NCBI RefSeq assembly: GCF_900141745.1
Contig: NZ_FSRM01000002.1
Span: forward strand, 2,108,001 to 2,172,000
DNA from: Paraburkholderia phenazinium
GTDB lineage: Bacteria > Pseudomonadota > Gammaproteobacteria > Burkholderiales > Burkholderiaceae
Reading direction: 5' to 3'
Length of the DNA: 64,000 bases
A program made the position numbers and the translations under genes. A model generated the notes under the pieces. The model saw only the letters and a program-made list of their open reading frames with translations. It did no database searches and was not told the origin of the DNA. Below, piece by piece: positions 8,741 to 17,143 of this stretch. Position 1 is the stretch's first letter; each line of letters opens with the position of its first letter.

Positions 8741-9676
8741 TCAATGGGTAGAAACCGGGGCGCCGAGCGCCGCGGGCATGCGAGTCGAGCGTCCGAAACA
8801 GCACAACACGCCTAGCGCGATCAGGTAAGGCATCATCTGAATCACATAGGAGCTCACGGGCAGGTTCCAGCCTTGCATGTTCAGCCCGATCGCATTGGTC
8901 GCGCCGAACAACAGGCAAGCCAGCATCGTGCGCACCGGCAACCAGCGGCCAATCAGCACCGCAGCGAGCGAGATAAAGCCGCGGCCGTTGGTCATGCCGT
9001 CGGTGAATGTCCCCAGTTCCTGCAAGGACAGGACGGCGCCGCCGAGACCCGCAAACACGCCGCCGGCAATCACCGCCCACGCGCGGATGGCGGCCGGGTT
9101 GGCGCCGGTCGCAAACACCGCGGCGGGGTTCTCACCGGCCGAGCGCAGCATCAGACCAGGTTGAGTGCGCTTGAGCAGCAGCTGCAATGGCAGCACCGTC
9201 AGGAACGCGGCGTAGGTCAACAACGGTTGCTGGAACAGCGCGGGTCCGATCAGCGGGATGCGCGACAACAACGGCACGGTAAATGGTGCGAGCGTCTGCA
9301 TCTGGATGTTCGGCGCCCGTCCACCGAATAGCCCGCGCAACAGGAAACTGGTCAAGCCCAGCACGAGGATGTTGATGGCCAGCCCCGTCACCATGTGATC
9401 GGTGCGAAAGCGTCCAGTGCACACGGCGACCAGCAGGCCGACGCACGCGCCGCCCAACGCACTGGCCGCCAGCCCGAACGCCACGCTGCCGGTCAGGTAC
9501 GCCACCACGGCCCCCGCGAACGCGCCCATCAGCATCATGCCTTCGATACAAACTGCAAAGGTGCCGGCGCTTTCGCACAGCACGCCACCCAGCGCGGCAA
9601 ACAGCAGCGGGGAGGCGACCCTGACCGTGGAGGCGAGCAAGCCGCCCACTTCAGCCGAATTCAATGTGAAACTCAT
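8741..9676 (-). CDS. ABC transporter permease, BMP/nucleoside-type (second permease)
   Basis: A 311-residue integral membrane permease of the branched-chain/RbsC superfamily, with about eight to ten hydrophobic segments. Landmarks are GGVLCESAGTFAVCIEGMML near the start and GGVFAGLGGAVLSLQELGTF near residue 210. It pairs with the upstream permease as in guanosine/nucleoside BmpA-YufOPQ-type importers. The ATG at 9676 overlaps the previous stop by 4 bp (ATGA), showing translational coupling. It carries the solute bound by the BMP-family protein across the inner membrane. The substrate is inferred from the amidohydrolase neighbours. Confidence 0.87.
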   Translation of the reverse strand: MSFTLNSAEVGGLLASTVRVASPLLFAALGGVLCESAGTFAVCIEGMMLMGAFAGAVVAYLTGSVAFGLAASALGGACVGLLVAVCTGRFRTDHMVTGLAINILVLGLTSFLLRGLFGGRAPNIQMQTLAPFTVPLLSRIPLIGPALFQQPLLTYAAFLTVLPLQLLLKRTQPGLMLRSAGENPAAVFATGANPAAIRAWAVIAGGVFAGLGGAVLSLQELGTFTDGMTNGRGFISLAAVLIGRWLPVRTMLACLLFGATNAIGLNMQGWNLPVSSYVIQMMPYLIALGVLCCFGRSTRMPAALGAPVSTH

Positions 9677-10761
9677 ACGCGTTGCCGCCTTTTGTCGAGT
9701 CCGATCGAACACAGTACAAACACCATCGCCAGCCCCTGAATCACGTCGACAAGCGATGACGGGACGCCGATCTCACGCTGCATCGCCAGCGCTCCGGCTT
9801 CGACGAAGCCGAAGAAAAGTCCCGCTGGCACCACCGCAAGCGGATCAAGCCGGCCAAGCAGTGCCACTGCGACCGCCTTGAAGCCAAAGCCAACCGAGAA
9901 TCCATCGATCAGGCGGTACTGGACGCCCAGCACCTCGACGCCGCCTGCGCTGCCGGCCAACGCACCGGCGAGCAGCATCACGAGCAGCATGCTGCGCGCG
10001 AACGAGACACCCGCGTAACGCGCTGCCGGCTGACTGGCGCCGATCAGTCGCAAGCCGAAGCCGAACGGCGTGCGCCACAGCAGCACGGCGCAGACGGCGC
10101 ACAGAAAGAGCGCTAGCAGAATGCCCATGTGCAGATCGCTGCCAGGCCAGATGATCGGCAAAAAGGCGCTATCCGGCACCACGGGCGATTGCGGAAATCC
10201 CGCGCCGACTTCGCCCATCGGTCCATTGAGGACCTCGCCGACCATCAGCAGACCGACGAAGTTCAGCATCAGCGTGGCGATCACCTCGTTGACGCCGCGC
10301 CAGATGCGTAGCAGGGCAGCGATGCCACTCCACAGGGCACCGCCGAGGGCGCCAGCTGCGAGCGAGATGATGATCGGCAGCGGTCCTGGCGCGGCGCCGC
10401 AATGCAAGGCTGCCCATGTCGTACAGATGCCGCCGACGGCAATCTGTCCTTCTCCGCCGATGTTGATAATGCGGGCCCGGAAGCACAACGCCACGCCGAC
10501 GCCTGCGAGGATGTACGGCGCGCTTTTGTTCAAGGCAAATGAGATCGCGTCGACCGAGCCGAATGCGCCGCGCGCCATGACCCGATACGCAAGCAACGGA
10601 TTCTTGCCGGACAGCATGATGAAAAACGCCGCCACGCCGAAGGCGAGCAGCACCGCGAGCAGTGAATATTGCAGCCTGCGGCCGGCGCCAGCGGCGCGCA
10701 CCCAGCGGTCGGCCCAAGGCAGTGTGTCGTGTGCCTGCATCTGTTTTTCTAGCCCCGTCAT
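9673..10761 (-). CDS. ABC transporter permease, BMP/nucleoside-type (first permease)
   Basis: A 362-residue inner-membrane permease with an N-terminal cytoplasmic stretch and about ten membrane segments. Characteristic patches are ILAGVGVALCFRARIINIGGE near residue 100 and the GVNEVIATLMLNFVGLLMVGE segment near 160, typical of YufP-like nucleoside importer permeases. It overlaps the ATPase gene upstream and the second permease downstream by ATGA junctions. With those genes and the solute-binding protein it makes a complete importer. Confidence 0.87.
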   Translation of the reverse strand: MTGLEKQMQAHDTLPWADRWVRAAGAGRRLQYSLLAVLLAFGVAAFFIMLSGKNPLLAYRVMARGAFGSVDAISFALNKSAPYILAGVGVALCFRARIINIGGEGQIAVGGICTTWAALHCGAAPGPLPIIISLAAGALGGALWSGIAALLRIWRGVNEVIATLMLNFVGLLMVGEVLNGPMGEVGAGFPQSPVVPDSAFLPIIWPGSDLHMGILLALFLCAVCAVLLWRTPFGFGLRLIGASQPAARYAGVSFARSMLLVMLLAGALAGSAGGVEVLGVQYRLIDGFSVGFGFKAVAVALLGRLDPLAVVPAGLFFGFVEAGALAMQREIGVPSSLVDVIQGLAMVFVLCSIGLDKRRQRV

Positions 10762-12302
10762 CGCACCGCATCCTGTTGATCGCTTACCGGCATGCGCTCG
10801 CGTACCGCGCCGGCCATCATCATGCCGATCGCCGTGAGGTCCACTTCACTACGCGGCACGACGCCCTGGAGACGGCCCGCGCTCAGCACGCCGATGCGGT
10901 CGCCAATCATCAGGACTTCTTCGAGTTCCGCCGAGATATACAGCACTGCCGCGCCGCTGTTGCGCAAGGCGAGGATCTGGTCGATCACGAAGCGAGTGGC
11001 ACCTGGGTCGAGACCCCAGGTGGGCTGCGCAGCGAGCAACACGCGCGGACGCCTGCCCAGTTCGCGCGCCAGCACGATCTTCTGCTGGTTGCCTCCCGAT
11101 AGCGCGTCCGCTGTAGTGGCCGGCCCGGCGCATGCAATGCCGAATCCGGCGATATGGGTGAGCGCCTGTTGGCGGAACGCACGGCGGTCAAGCAGCATGC
11201 CGCGACGCCACGGTCTTGACGTGTAGTCGCGCATCGCGAGGTTATCCTCGATCGTCATGGCCGGCACGATACTGGTACTGGCACGGTCCACCGGGATGTA
11301 GGCGAGCCCCGCGGCGAGCCGCGCCTTGGTGTTGGCCGCGGTGATGTCGACACCCGCCAGCTCGATCGTGCCGCTCGAGCACTCGCGCAGGCCAGCCAGG
11401 GTCTCGACCAGTTCGGTCTGGCCGTTGCCGTCCACGCCGGCCAGCGCGAGGATCTCTCCTTCGCGCAAGCTGAAACAAACGTCGTTCAGCAACGCACGGC
11501 CCCGCCCGTCGGACAGACTCAGGTGCTCAACCTTCAGCACGTGGCTCCCCGCCGGACGTTCGTCGCGTGCTGCGGCGCTCTCCAGATCGCGGTCCACCAT
11601 CATGCGTGCAAGCTGCGCACGCGTGACGGAGCCCACTTCGAACGTGCTGACAACCCGGCCGTTGCGCAGCACGATACCCTCGTCACAGACTTCCATCACT
11701 TCACCGAGCTTGTGCGAGATGAAGATGACCGAGCGACCCTCATCCTTGAGACGGCGCATCACTGCCATCAGGCTCGCAACCTCAGGGGCGCTCAGATTGG
11801 AGGTGGGCTCATCGAGAATCAGCAGATCTGCACCGCGCATGATCGCCTTGATGATCTCGACGCGCTGGCGTGCGCCGAATGGCAGATCCCGTATCAGTTG
11901 CTGAGGTTCGAGTTCCAGTCCATAGCGCGTGCTGGCCTCGCGAATCTTTTCAGCCATTTCTGCGCGGCGCAGCCAGCGGCCGGCCGCCGGCCAGCCGAGC
12001 ATCACGTTGTCGACCACCGACATCGACTCCACCAACATGAAGTGCTGATGGATCATGCCGATACCTGCCGCAATCGCTTCCTTGGGACTTTGCGCTGCCA
12101 GTTCTTGTCCCTTGAAAACGATCGTGCCGCTATCGGGCTTCACGATGCCGAACAGCAACTTCATCAACGTGCTTTTGCCCGAGCCGTTCTCGCCCAGCAA
12201 CGCGACGATACGCCCGGTCTGCACCGTAAGATCGACTGCGTGATTGGCTTGTACGTTGCCGAAGCGCTTGCTGATCGCGCGCATCTCGAGCATTGCTGTC
12301 AT
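10758..12302 (-). CDS. ABC transporter ATP-binding protein with two NBDs, BMP/nucleoside-type
   Basis: A 514-residue protein with two tandem nucleotide-binding domains. NBD1 has Walker A GENGSGKST, a divergent signature region LPFGARQRVEIIKAI and Walker B LLILDEPTSNL. NBD2 has a degenerate Walker A GVDGNGQTE, an intact signature LSGGNQQKIVLAREL and LLAAQPTWGLD in the Walker B position. This asymmetry is normal for RbsA/YufO-type ATPases of sugar and nucleoside importers. I chose the ATG at 12302, which has AGGA seven bases upstream; the frame extends to 12350. It is translationally coupled to the first permease. Confidence 0.88.
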   Translation of the reverse strand: MTAMLEMRAISKRFGNVQANHAVDLTVQTGRIVALLGENGSGKSTLMKLLFGIVKPDSGTIVFKGQELAAQSPKEAIAAGIGMIHQHFMLVESMSVVDNVMLGWPAAGRWLRRAEMAEKIREASTRYGLELEPQQLIRDLPFGARQRVEIIKAIMRGADLLILDEPTSNLSAPEVASLMAVMRRLKDEGRSVIFISHKLGEVMEVCDEGIVLRNGRVVSTFEVGSVTRAQLARMMVDRDLESAAARDERPAGSHVLKVEHLSLSDGRGRALLNDVCFSLREGEILALAGVDGNGQTELVETLAGLRECSSGTIELAGVDITAANTKARLAAGLAYIPVDRASTSIVPAMTIEDNLAMRDYTSRPWRRGMLLDRRAFRQQALTHIAGFGIACAGPATTADALSGGNQQKIVLARELGRRPRVLLAAQPTWGLDPGATRFVIDQILALRNSGAAVLYISAELEEVLMIGDRIGVLSAGRLQGVVPRSEVDLTAIGMMMAGAVRERMPVSDQQDAVR

Positions 12303-12390
12303 CGAATGTCCTGTGGTGCCTGGTGCCATTGCTGCGGTGTTGCGGCGCAACCGTGTTACGGCGCCTGTTCATCTCGTTAGCGGGCAGGCG

Positions 12391-13440
12391 TCAGAGTCCG
12401 CCTCGCGCGTCCTTCGCCGTGACGGATACTTTCAGGGTGCCCGAGGCGAATTTCTGCTCATCCGCATTGAGTTCCTGGACCACCGCCGCAGGCACCGCGG
12501 GATTGAACGGCTGGCCCTGCAGGTATTGCAGTTGGGCACCGGTGCTGCCCTTGCTATTCAAGCCGTACAGCTGATATTGGCCGCCGCCCGAGCCCTTGGC
12601 GGCCGCAGCCGCAATCGCCGCATACATGTCGCCCCATTGTTCGACGATATTGGTCAAGACGTTGTTCGGCGCGATCGCCGTGTCGCCGACCGAGCGGCCT
12701 GTCGCGTAGATATTTTTCTCCTTGGCTGCCTCGATGATTCCGGATTGCCCTGCATTGAGCTTGCCGGTGATGAAATCCGCGCCCCACGCGGCCAGTGACA
12801 GCGCCGCTTCCTTGGCGCCCGCCGCGTCCTCCATGTCCTGCACGTAAATGACCTTGACCTGGATGTCAGGTCTAACGCTCAGCGCTCCCTTGCGGAACGC
12901 GCCCACCTGGGCTACGACGTTGGGCAGGCCCTCGAGTCCGTTGACCGAGCCGATCTTGCCGGTCTTGCTCATGCGCGCCGCCAGCACGCCTTCGAGAAAG
13001 CCGAACTGGGTGTTGTCGAAATCGACCGACGTGACGTTCTTGCCTTCTCCCGACGCCCCGGAACCCACCACGAAGATCGTTTTGGGAAAGCGCGGGGCGA
13101 CAGCCTCGGCCGCGGACTGGAAACGGCCTGTATGACCGATCACCACGCTATAGCCGCGTTGCGCGTAGTCGCGCATCGCCTGCGCCATATCGGCGGGCTG
13201 GACGTTCTCGGAGTAGGCGACATCCCAGCCCATGGCCTTCAGACGCTTGACCCCTTCGTAGCCCTGGGCGTTCCAGCTCTGGTCGTTGATGCTGCCTGGC
13301 AAGAGCACGGCAGCCTTTTCAGCCGCGATTGCATATGACGAGGTTGCAACCATCGCTGCTGTCGCCAGCAACAACATGACTTGCCCGGTACGGCCACGCA
13401 CAGCCCACCCGCGTCGGCCACTCTTCAGCGCTTTGAACAT
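12391..13440 (-). CDS. BMP family ABC transporter substrate-binding protein
   Basis: A 349-residue periplasmic binding protein. The signal peptide ends near SSYAIAA (about residue 40) and has no lipobox, so the protein should be soluble. The mature part follows the BmpA/Med pattern: VLLPGSINDQSWNAQGYEG, then GYSVVIGHTGRFQ, FVVGSGASGEGKNV, FGFLEGVLAARMSKTGKIG and GADFITGKLNAGQSG. BMP proteins bind purine or pyrimidine nucleosides or related bases. It is the first gene of the six-gene operon running leftward to the amidase, separated from the ATPase by an 88-bp gap. This supports uptake of a nucleobase-like ring compound. Confidence 0.88.
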   Translation of the reverse strand: MFKALKSGRRGWAVRGRTGQVMLLLATAAMVATSSYAIAAEKAAVLLPGSINDQSWNAQGYEGVKRLKAMGWDVAYSENVQPADMAQAMRDYAQRGYSVVIGHTGRFQSAAEAVAPRFPKTIFVVGSGASGEGKNVTSVDFDNTQFGFLEGVLAARMSKTGKIGSVNGLEGLPNVVAQVGAFRKGALSVRPDIQVKVIYVQDMEDAAGAKEAALSLAAWGADFITGKLNAGQSGIIEAAKEKNIYATGRSVGDTAIAPNNVLTNIVEQWGDMYAAIAAAAAKGSGGGQYQLYGLNSKGSTGAQLQYLQGQPFNPAVPAAVVQELNADEQKFASGTLKVSVTAKDARGGL

Positions 13441-13882
13441 GACGATCTACCGTAAGAAATTCGATGAATGGAAATCCGGCCGCGCCGCGATCTGTACGAT
13501 TCGCGCTCGTCCGATACTTGTGTCAAGGGTAAAGATAGCTCGCGAAAAATAGCCCCGTCCGATCATTCCGCATGTTGGAAAAAACGGGGCATTTCACTTT
13601 AAAAACAAAGTGTTAATGGGATATTCGAGTGAAACGAGGGCACTGAGACGGCTTGGGGAAAGGGAGGCTCGGGCTGCTCTCGCAACGGGCCTTGCATTTT
13701 CATAACATGGATAGGATTATGCGTAGGCTCAAGCTGCCAGGAAGAGAGCGAAGACGGGCCGATGCTGGCTCCGGCTCGCAGAATTTCCGCAGGCAATATG
13801 GGCGAGGCGCCGCAGACCGGAGTTGCGCTGGTGGGACACACCGCCGGCAAGCAGTTAATGAAGATGAAGAGGTGAGCATTCC
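13441..13882. promoter_or_regulatory. Divergent intergenic region, BMP operon / yhcG-like gene
   Basis: A 442-bp gap that should hold the promoter of the leftward BMP operon. Several dyads lie close together: TTCC-GCATGTT-GGAA at 13566-13580, similar in layout to IclR-type operators, and CACTTT-AAAAAC-AAAGTG at 13595-13612. A 37-codon frame at 13762-13875 ends just before the nuclease gene, but I recognise nothing in it and do not call it a gene. No RNA gene is seen. Confidence 0.35.
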
Positions 13883-15010
13883 ATGAAGAACTCCGACATC
13901 GCGCCAGCGACCTATGCCGGGATTCAAGCCGATATTGTTGGTGTTGTTGAATCTGCACGCCAAGCCGCCGCGCGCCACGTCAACGCCGTTATGACCGCTG
14001 CATACTGGCTTGTGGGCCGACGTATCGTCGAGTTTGAACAGGCTGGCGAGGGGCGGGCTGAGTATGGAGAAGCGCTGATCAAGCGCTTGGCCGTCGATCT
14101 GAGCCGACGGTTTGGTAGAGGTTTTGGGGCGGTCAATCTCAGTCAGATGCGGCGCTTTTATCTCACATGGCCTCCTGAGGTGATTTTTCAGACGCCGTCT
14201 GAAAAATCACCGATGCAGACGGGTCACGTTCAAACCTTGGACCTCGCGAAGCTCGCCGTATGCTTTCCACTTCCGTGGTCAGCTTATGTGCGGCTGTTAT
14301 CTGTGAGGAATCCGGGCGCCCGAGCCTTCTACCAGACCGAAGCTTTGCGGTGTGGCTGGTCCGTGCGACAACTCGACCGCCAGGTCGAAAGCCAGTTCTA
14401 CGAGCGGATTGCTGTGTCAAAGAACAAGGCGGCAATGCTAAAGACGGCAGAGTCAGCGGAAGCTTCTGACCTGGCGACGCCGGAGGCGGCGATCAAAGAT
14501 CCCTTCGTTCTCGAGTTTCTAGCACTCAAAGACGAATACTCCGAGAGCGACCTGGAAGACGCGCTGATCCAGCGCCTGGCAGACTTTCTTCTGGAACTGG
14601 GTGACGAGTTTGCGTTCATTGGTCGTCAGCGGCGATTGCGTATCGATGACACATGGTTTCGTGTGGACCTCGTCTTCTTCCATCGCCGTCTTCGTTGCTT
14701 AATCATTATCGATCTGAAGGCTGGGCGCTTCAGTTACGCCGATGCCGGGCAAATGCATCTCTACCTCAATTACGCCAAGGAGCATTGGACGATGCCGGGC
14801 GAGAATCCACCTGTGGGTCTGATCCTCTGCGCCGAGAAGGGTGCGGCCGAGGCACACTACGCCCTCGACAATCTGCCAAATAAAGTTTTGGCGGCGGAGT
14901 ACCAAACGGTGTTGCCCGACGAACAACTGATCGCCGATGCGCTGCAGCGTTCGCGGCAAGAACTTGAGGATCGGCGACGTCTACGAGGCGGCGCAGAGAG
15001 AGAGTCTTGA
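13883..15010 (+). CDS. YhcG family (DUF1016) PD-(D/E)XK nuclease domain protein
   Basis: A 375-residue protein. The N-terminal DUF1016 domain (about residues 15-170) has AAYWLVGRRIVEFEQAGEGRA and LSQMRRFYLTWP; the C-terminal YhcG nuclease domain (about 190-350) has FAFIGRQRRLRIDDTWFRVD and LRCLIIIDLKAGRF. The D...DxK spacing in RVDLVFFHRRLRCLIIIDLK fits a PD-(D/E)XK active site with D replacing E. Homologues are often carried with restriction or defence loci, and their activity is poorly defined. Here the gene is an orphan between two importer operons, which suggests independent acquisition. A perfect 33-bp palindrome lies in frame between the two domains. The start has AGAGGTGAGC upstream. 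Confidence 0.85.
   Translation: MKNSDIAPATYAGIQADIVGVVESARQAAARHVNAVMTAAYWLVGRRIVEFEQAGEGRAEYGEALIKRLAVDLSRRFGRGFGAVNLSQMRRFYLTWPPEVIFQTPSEKSPMQTGHVQTLDLAKLAVCFPLPWSAYVRLLSVRNPGARAFYQTEALRCGWSVRQLDRQVESQFYERIAVSKNKAAMLKTAESAEASDLATPEAAIKDPFVLEFLALKDEYSESDLEDALIQRLADFLLELGDEFAFIGRQRRLRIDDTWFRVDLVFFHRRLRCLIIIDLKAGRFSYADAGQMHLYLNYAKEHWTMPGENPPVGLILCAEKGAAEAHYALDNLPNKVLAAEYQTVLPDEQLIADALQRSRQELEDRRRLRGGAERES
14179..14211. repeat. Perfect 33-bp palindrome inside the yhcG-like gene
   Basis: The left arm GGTGATTTTTCAGACG (14179-14194) and right arm CGTCTGAAAAATCACC (14196-14211) are exact reverse complements around a single C at 14195. It occupies eleven codons' worth of sequence without breaking the frame and encodes VIFQTPSEKSP on the plus strand. 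Bases 14194-14203 read GCCGTCTGAA, the same ten bases as the Neisseria DNA uptake sequence. I regard that match as possible coincidence or relic. The palindrome itself is directly visible. Confidence 0.95.
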
Positions 15011-15034
15011 CTGGCTATACGATCCGTCACCCCA

Positions 15035-15856
15035 TCAAACCGATGACGCAGCCGCCGCCCGCCCACGCAACCAGTTCATCGCAGTGAACAACAACGTTGC
15101 AAACACAATCAACACCGTCGCCACCGCAAGAATCGAAGGATCGATCTGGTCGCGGATGCCGCTCCACATCTGACGCGGCACGGTGCGCTGCTCAGGACCG
15201 CCAATGAAGAGAATAACGATCACCTCGTCGAACGACGTGGCGAACGCGAACACGCTGCCCGTCGCCACAGCCGGTGCGATCAGCGGCAGCGTGACGCGGC
15301 GGAAGGTGGTCCACGGCCGCGCGCCGAGACCGGAGGCGGCGCGCAGCAGGCTCTGGTCGAACGACAGCAGCGAGGCGGTCACCGTGATCACGACGAACGG
15401 CGTGCCAAGCGCCGCATGCGCGAGCACTACGCCCATGTACGAGTTCACGAGTCCGAGCGGCGCGAAGATCAGGTAAAAGCCGGCGGCGACCACCACGATT
15501 GGGATGATCATCGGCGAAATCAGCAGCGGCATGATGATCGTGCGAAATGGGAACACCGGACGGCTCAGCCCGAGCGCGGCGAGTGTCCCAAGGCAGGTTG
15601 CGATCAATGTCGCGACCTCGCCGATGCCGATGCTATTCGCGAACGCGAGCTGCCAGTCGTGCGAGCCGAACGCTTGCGCGTACCAGCGCAGCGAAATGCC
15701 TTCCATCGGATAGGAGAAGAACGAGCCTGCGTTGAACGACAACGGCACGATCGCGAGAATCGGCGCGACGAGAAACAGGAAGATCAACGCGCAATGCACG
15801 CGCAGCCCGGCGCCGGCGATACGTTCGGACAGCGTTTGGTGACGTTGGGGTTGCAT
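15035..15856 (-). CDS. ABC transporter permease, spermidine/putrescine (PotC-like)
   Basis: A 273-residue permease with six hydrophobic segments and the EAA-type cytoplasmic loop LRAASGLGARPWTTFRRVTLPL near residues 170-195. It resembles PotC/PotI of polyamine-type importers. The ATG at 15856 has GGAGAGACCAGC upstream; the frame itself opens at 15901 and overlaps the first permease. It is the last gene of the leftward operon containing the Rieske oxygenase. The operon ends 24 bp from the stop of the yhcG-like gene. Confidence 0.85.
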   Translation of the reverse strand: MQPQRHQTLSERIAGAGLRVHCALIFLFLVAPILAIVPLSFNAGSFFSYPMEGISLRWYAQAFGSHDWQLAFANSIGIGEVATLIATCLGTLAALGLSRPVFPFRTIIMPLLISPMIIPIVVVAAGFYLIFAPLGLVNSYMGVVLAHAALGTPFVVITVTASLLSFDQSLLRAASGLGARPWTTFRRVTLPLIAPAVATGSVFAFATSFDEVIVILFIGGPEQRTVPRQMWSGIRDQIDPSILAVATVLIVFATLLFTAMNWLRGRAAAASSV

Positions 15857-15869
15857 GCTGGTCTCTCCG

Positions 15870-17126
15870 CTAGCCGAAGCGCAGCCGGTCGATACCGACA
15901 AGCCGGTTGAAGACGAAATAGAAGAGGGCCGTGAAGACCACCAGATAGCACGACAGGGCGCCCGCGAGTCCCCAGTTGAGCTGCTCGTTGGTCTGCGATG
16001 CGATCAGCTGGCTGATCATCTCGTCCCCCGCGCCGCCCAGTAACGCAGGCGTGATGTAGTAGCCGAGCGCAAGCACGAAGACGAGAAAGCAGCCGGCGCC
16101 GACGCCTGGCAGCGTCTGCGGAATATAGACGCGGATGAATGCCGTGACCGGATGCGCCCCCAGCGATTGCGCGGCCCGTACGTACACCGGCGAAACGCCC
16201 TTCATCACCGAATAGATCGCGAGGATCATGTACGGCAGCAGAATGTGCGTCATGCCGATCAGCACACCGGTGCGATTGAAGACCAGCGGCACGGGATGAT
16301 GGACGATGCCGAAGCGCATCAAGGCTGTGTTGATGACGCCGCTCGGCTGTAGCAGGACGTACCACGCGGTCGTGCGCACCAGCAGCGATGTCCAGAACGG
16401 CACGATGACGAACAGCATGAGCCGGTTGCCCTGTTTTGGCGGTAGCGTCGCGAGCAGATAGGCAACGGGGTAGCCGAGCAGCAGACACAAGAGCGTGACG
16501 GTCGCGCTGATCTGGATGGTGCGCACGAAGGCGGCGCGATAGACGGCGCTGTCCGCGGGCACCGGTGTCACGGAACCGTCCGGCGCGATCTGTGCATCGA
16601 TCGCGTTGAGAAGGTAGTCCGGCGTCGGCGACGTGGCGGCGCGTTTTAGCAGCCGCCATGTTTCGTTCTCGCCCCAGCGCGGGTCCATCTGGATCAGCGC
16701 AGGCTTCCACGCGTCGGGTGTCTGCGAGCGCGTTTCGCGTGCCGTCTTCATCAGCAGGCTGCGGAACTCCGGCTGATAGAAATTCATTCGGCGTGCGATG
16801 TTACCGAGTTCGCCGGCTTCGGCCGATTGCCGCAAGTCTTGCCCGAGTGCGGCAAAAACCGGTTCGCCAGGCACGCCGTTGCCATCCCACGCCCGTAGCG
16901 CCACCGTCAGTTGCGGCATGCTGCCGCGCACTTCGGGATTCTGCACACTGCGCGCCAGCAGACTGGCGATGGGCGCGATGAAGGTGGCGAGCAGGAACAC
17001 GAGCAACGGTAACGCCAGCAGTAACGCCTGCAGGGCGGCCTTGCGACGGGCGCGCTGCCAGGCGTGACGAACGCCGCCGGGGTTGCCGGCGCCGATCGTT
17101 GATGTGGGCTGCATTGGCGTGTTCAT
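15870..17126 (-). CDS. ABC transporter permease, spermidine/putrescine (PotB-like)
   Basis: A 418-residue permease, longer than usual because a large periplasmic insertion of about 130 residues follows the first membrane segment (FLLATFIAPIASLLARS). The C-terminal half holds five further segments and the EAA loop VRAAQSLGAHPVTAFIRVYIPQ. The frame is open to 17417, but the ATG at 17126 begins a plausible N-terminus and lies 17 bp after the solute-binding protein gene. It works with the PotC-like permease and the PotA-like ATPase. The insert could bind the solute-binding protein; that is speculation. Confidence 0.85.
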   Translation of the reverse strand: MNTPMQPTSTIGAGNPGGVRHAWQRARRKAALQALLLALPLLVFLLATFIAPIASLLARSVQNPEVRGSMPQLTVALRAWDGNGVPGEPVFAALGQDLRQSAEAGELGNIARRMNFYQPEFRSLLMKTARETRSQTPDAWKPALIQMDPRWGENETWRLLKRAATSPTPDYLLNAIDAQIAPDGSVTPVPADSAVYRAAFVRTIQISATVTLLCLLLGYPVAYLLATLPPKQGNRLMLFVIVPFWTSLLVRTTAWYVLLQPSGVINTALMRFGIVHHPVPLVFNRTGVLIGMTHILLPYMILAIYSVMKGVSPVYVRAAQSLGAHPVTAFIRVYIPQTLPGVGAGCFLVFVLALGYYITPALLGGAGDEMISQLIASQTNEQLNWGLAGALSCYLVVFTALFYFVFNRLVGIDRLRFG

Positions 17127-17143
17127 CGTCTCGCCCGTTCTCG

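Noticed and set aside
13762..13875. A 37-codon frame ending just before the yhcG-like gene.
   Set aside because: No similarity to anything I recognise, no good ribosome binding site, and short enough to arise by chance.
14194..14203. GCCGTCTGAA as a functional Neisseria-type DNA uptake sequence.
   Set aside because: It occurs once, inside a palindrome, in an organism with no sign of neisserial origin. I keep it only as a curiosity within the palindrome finding.
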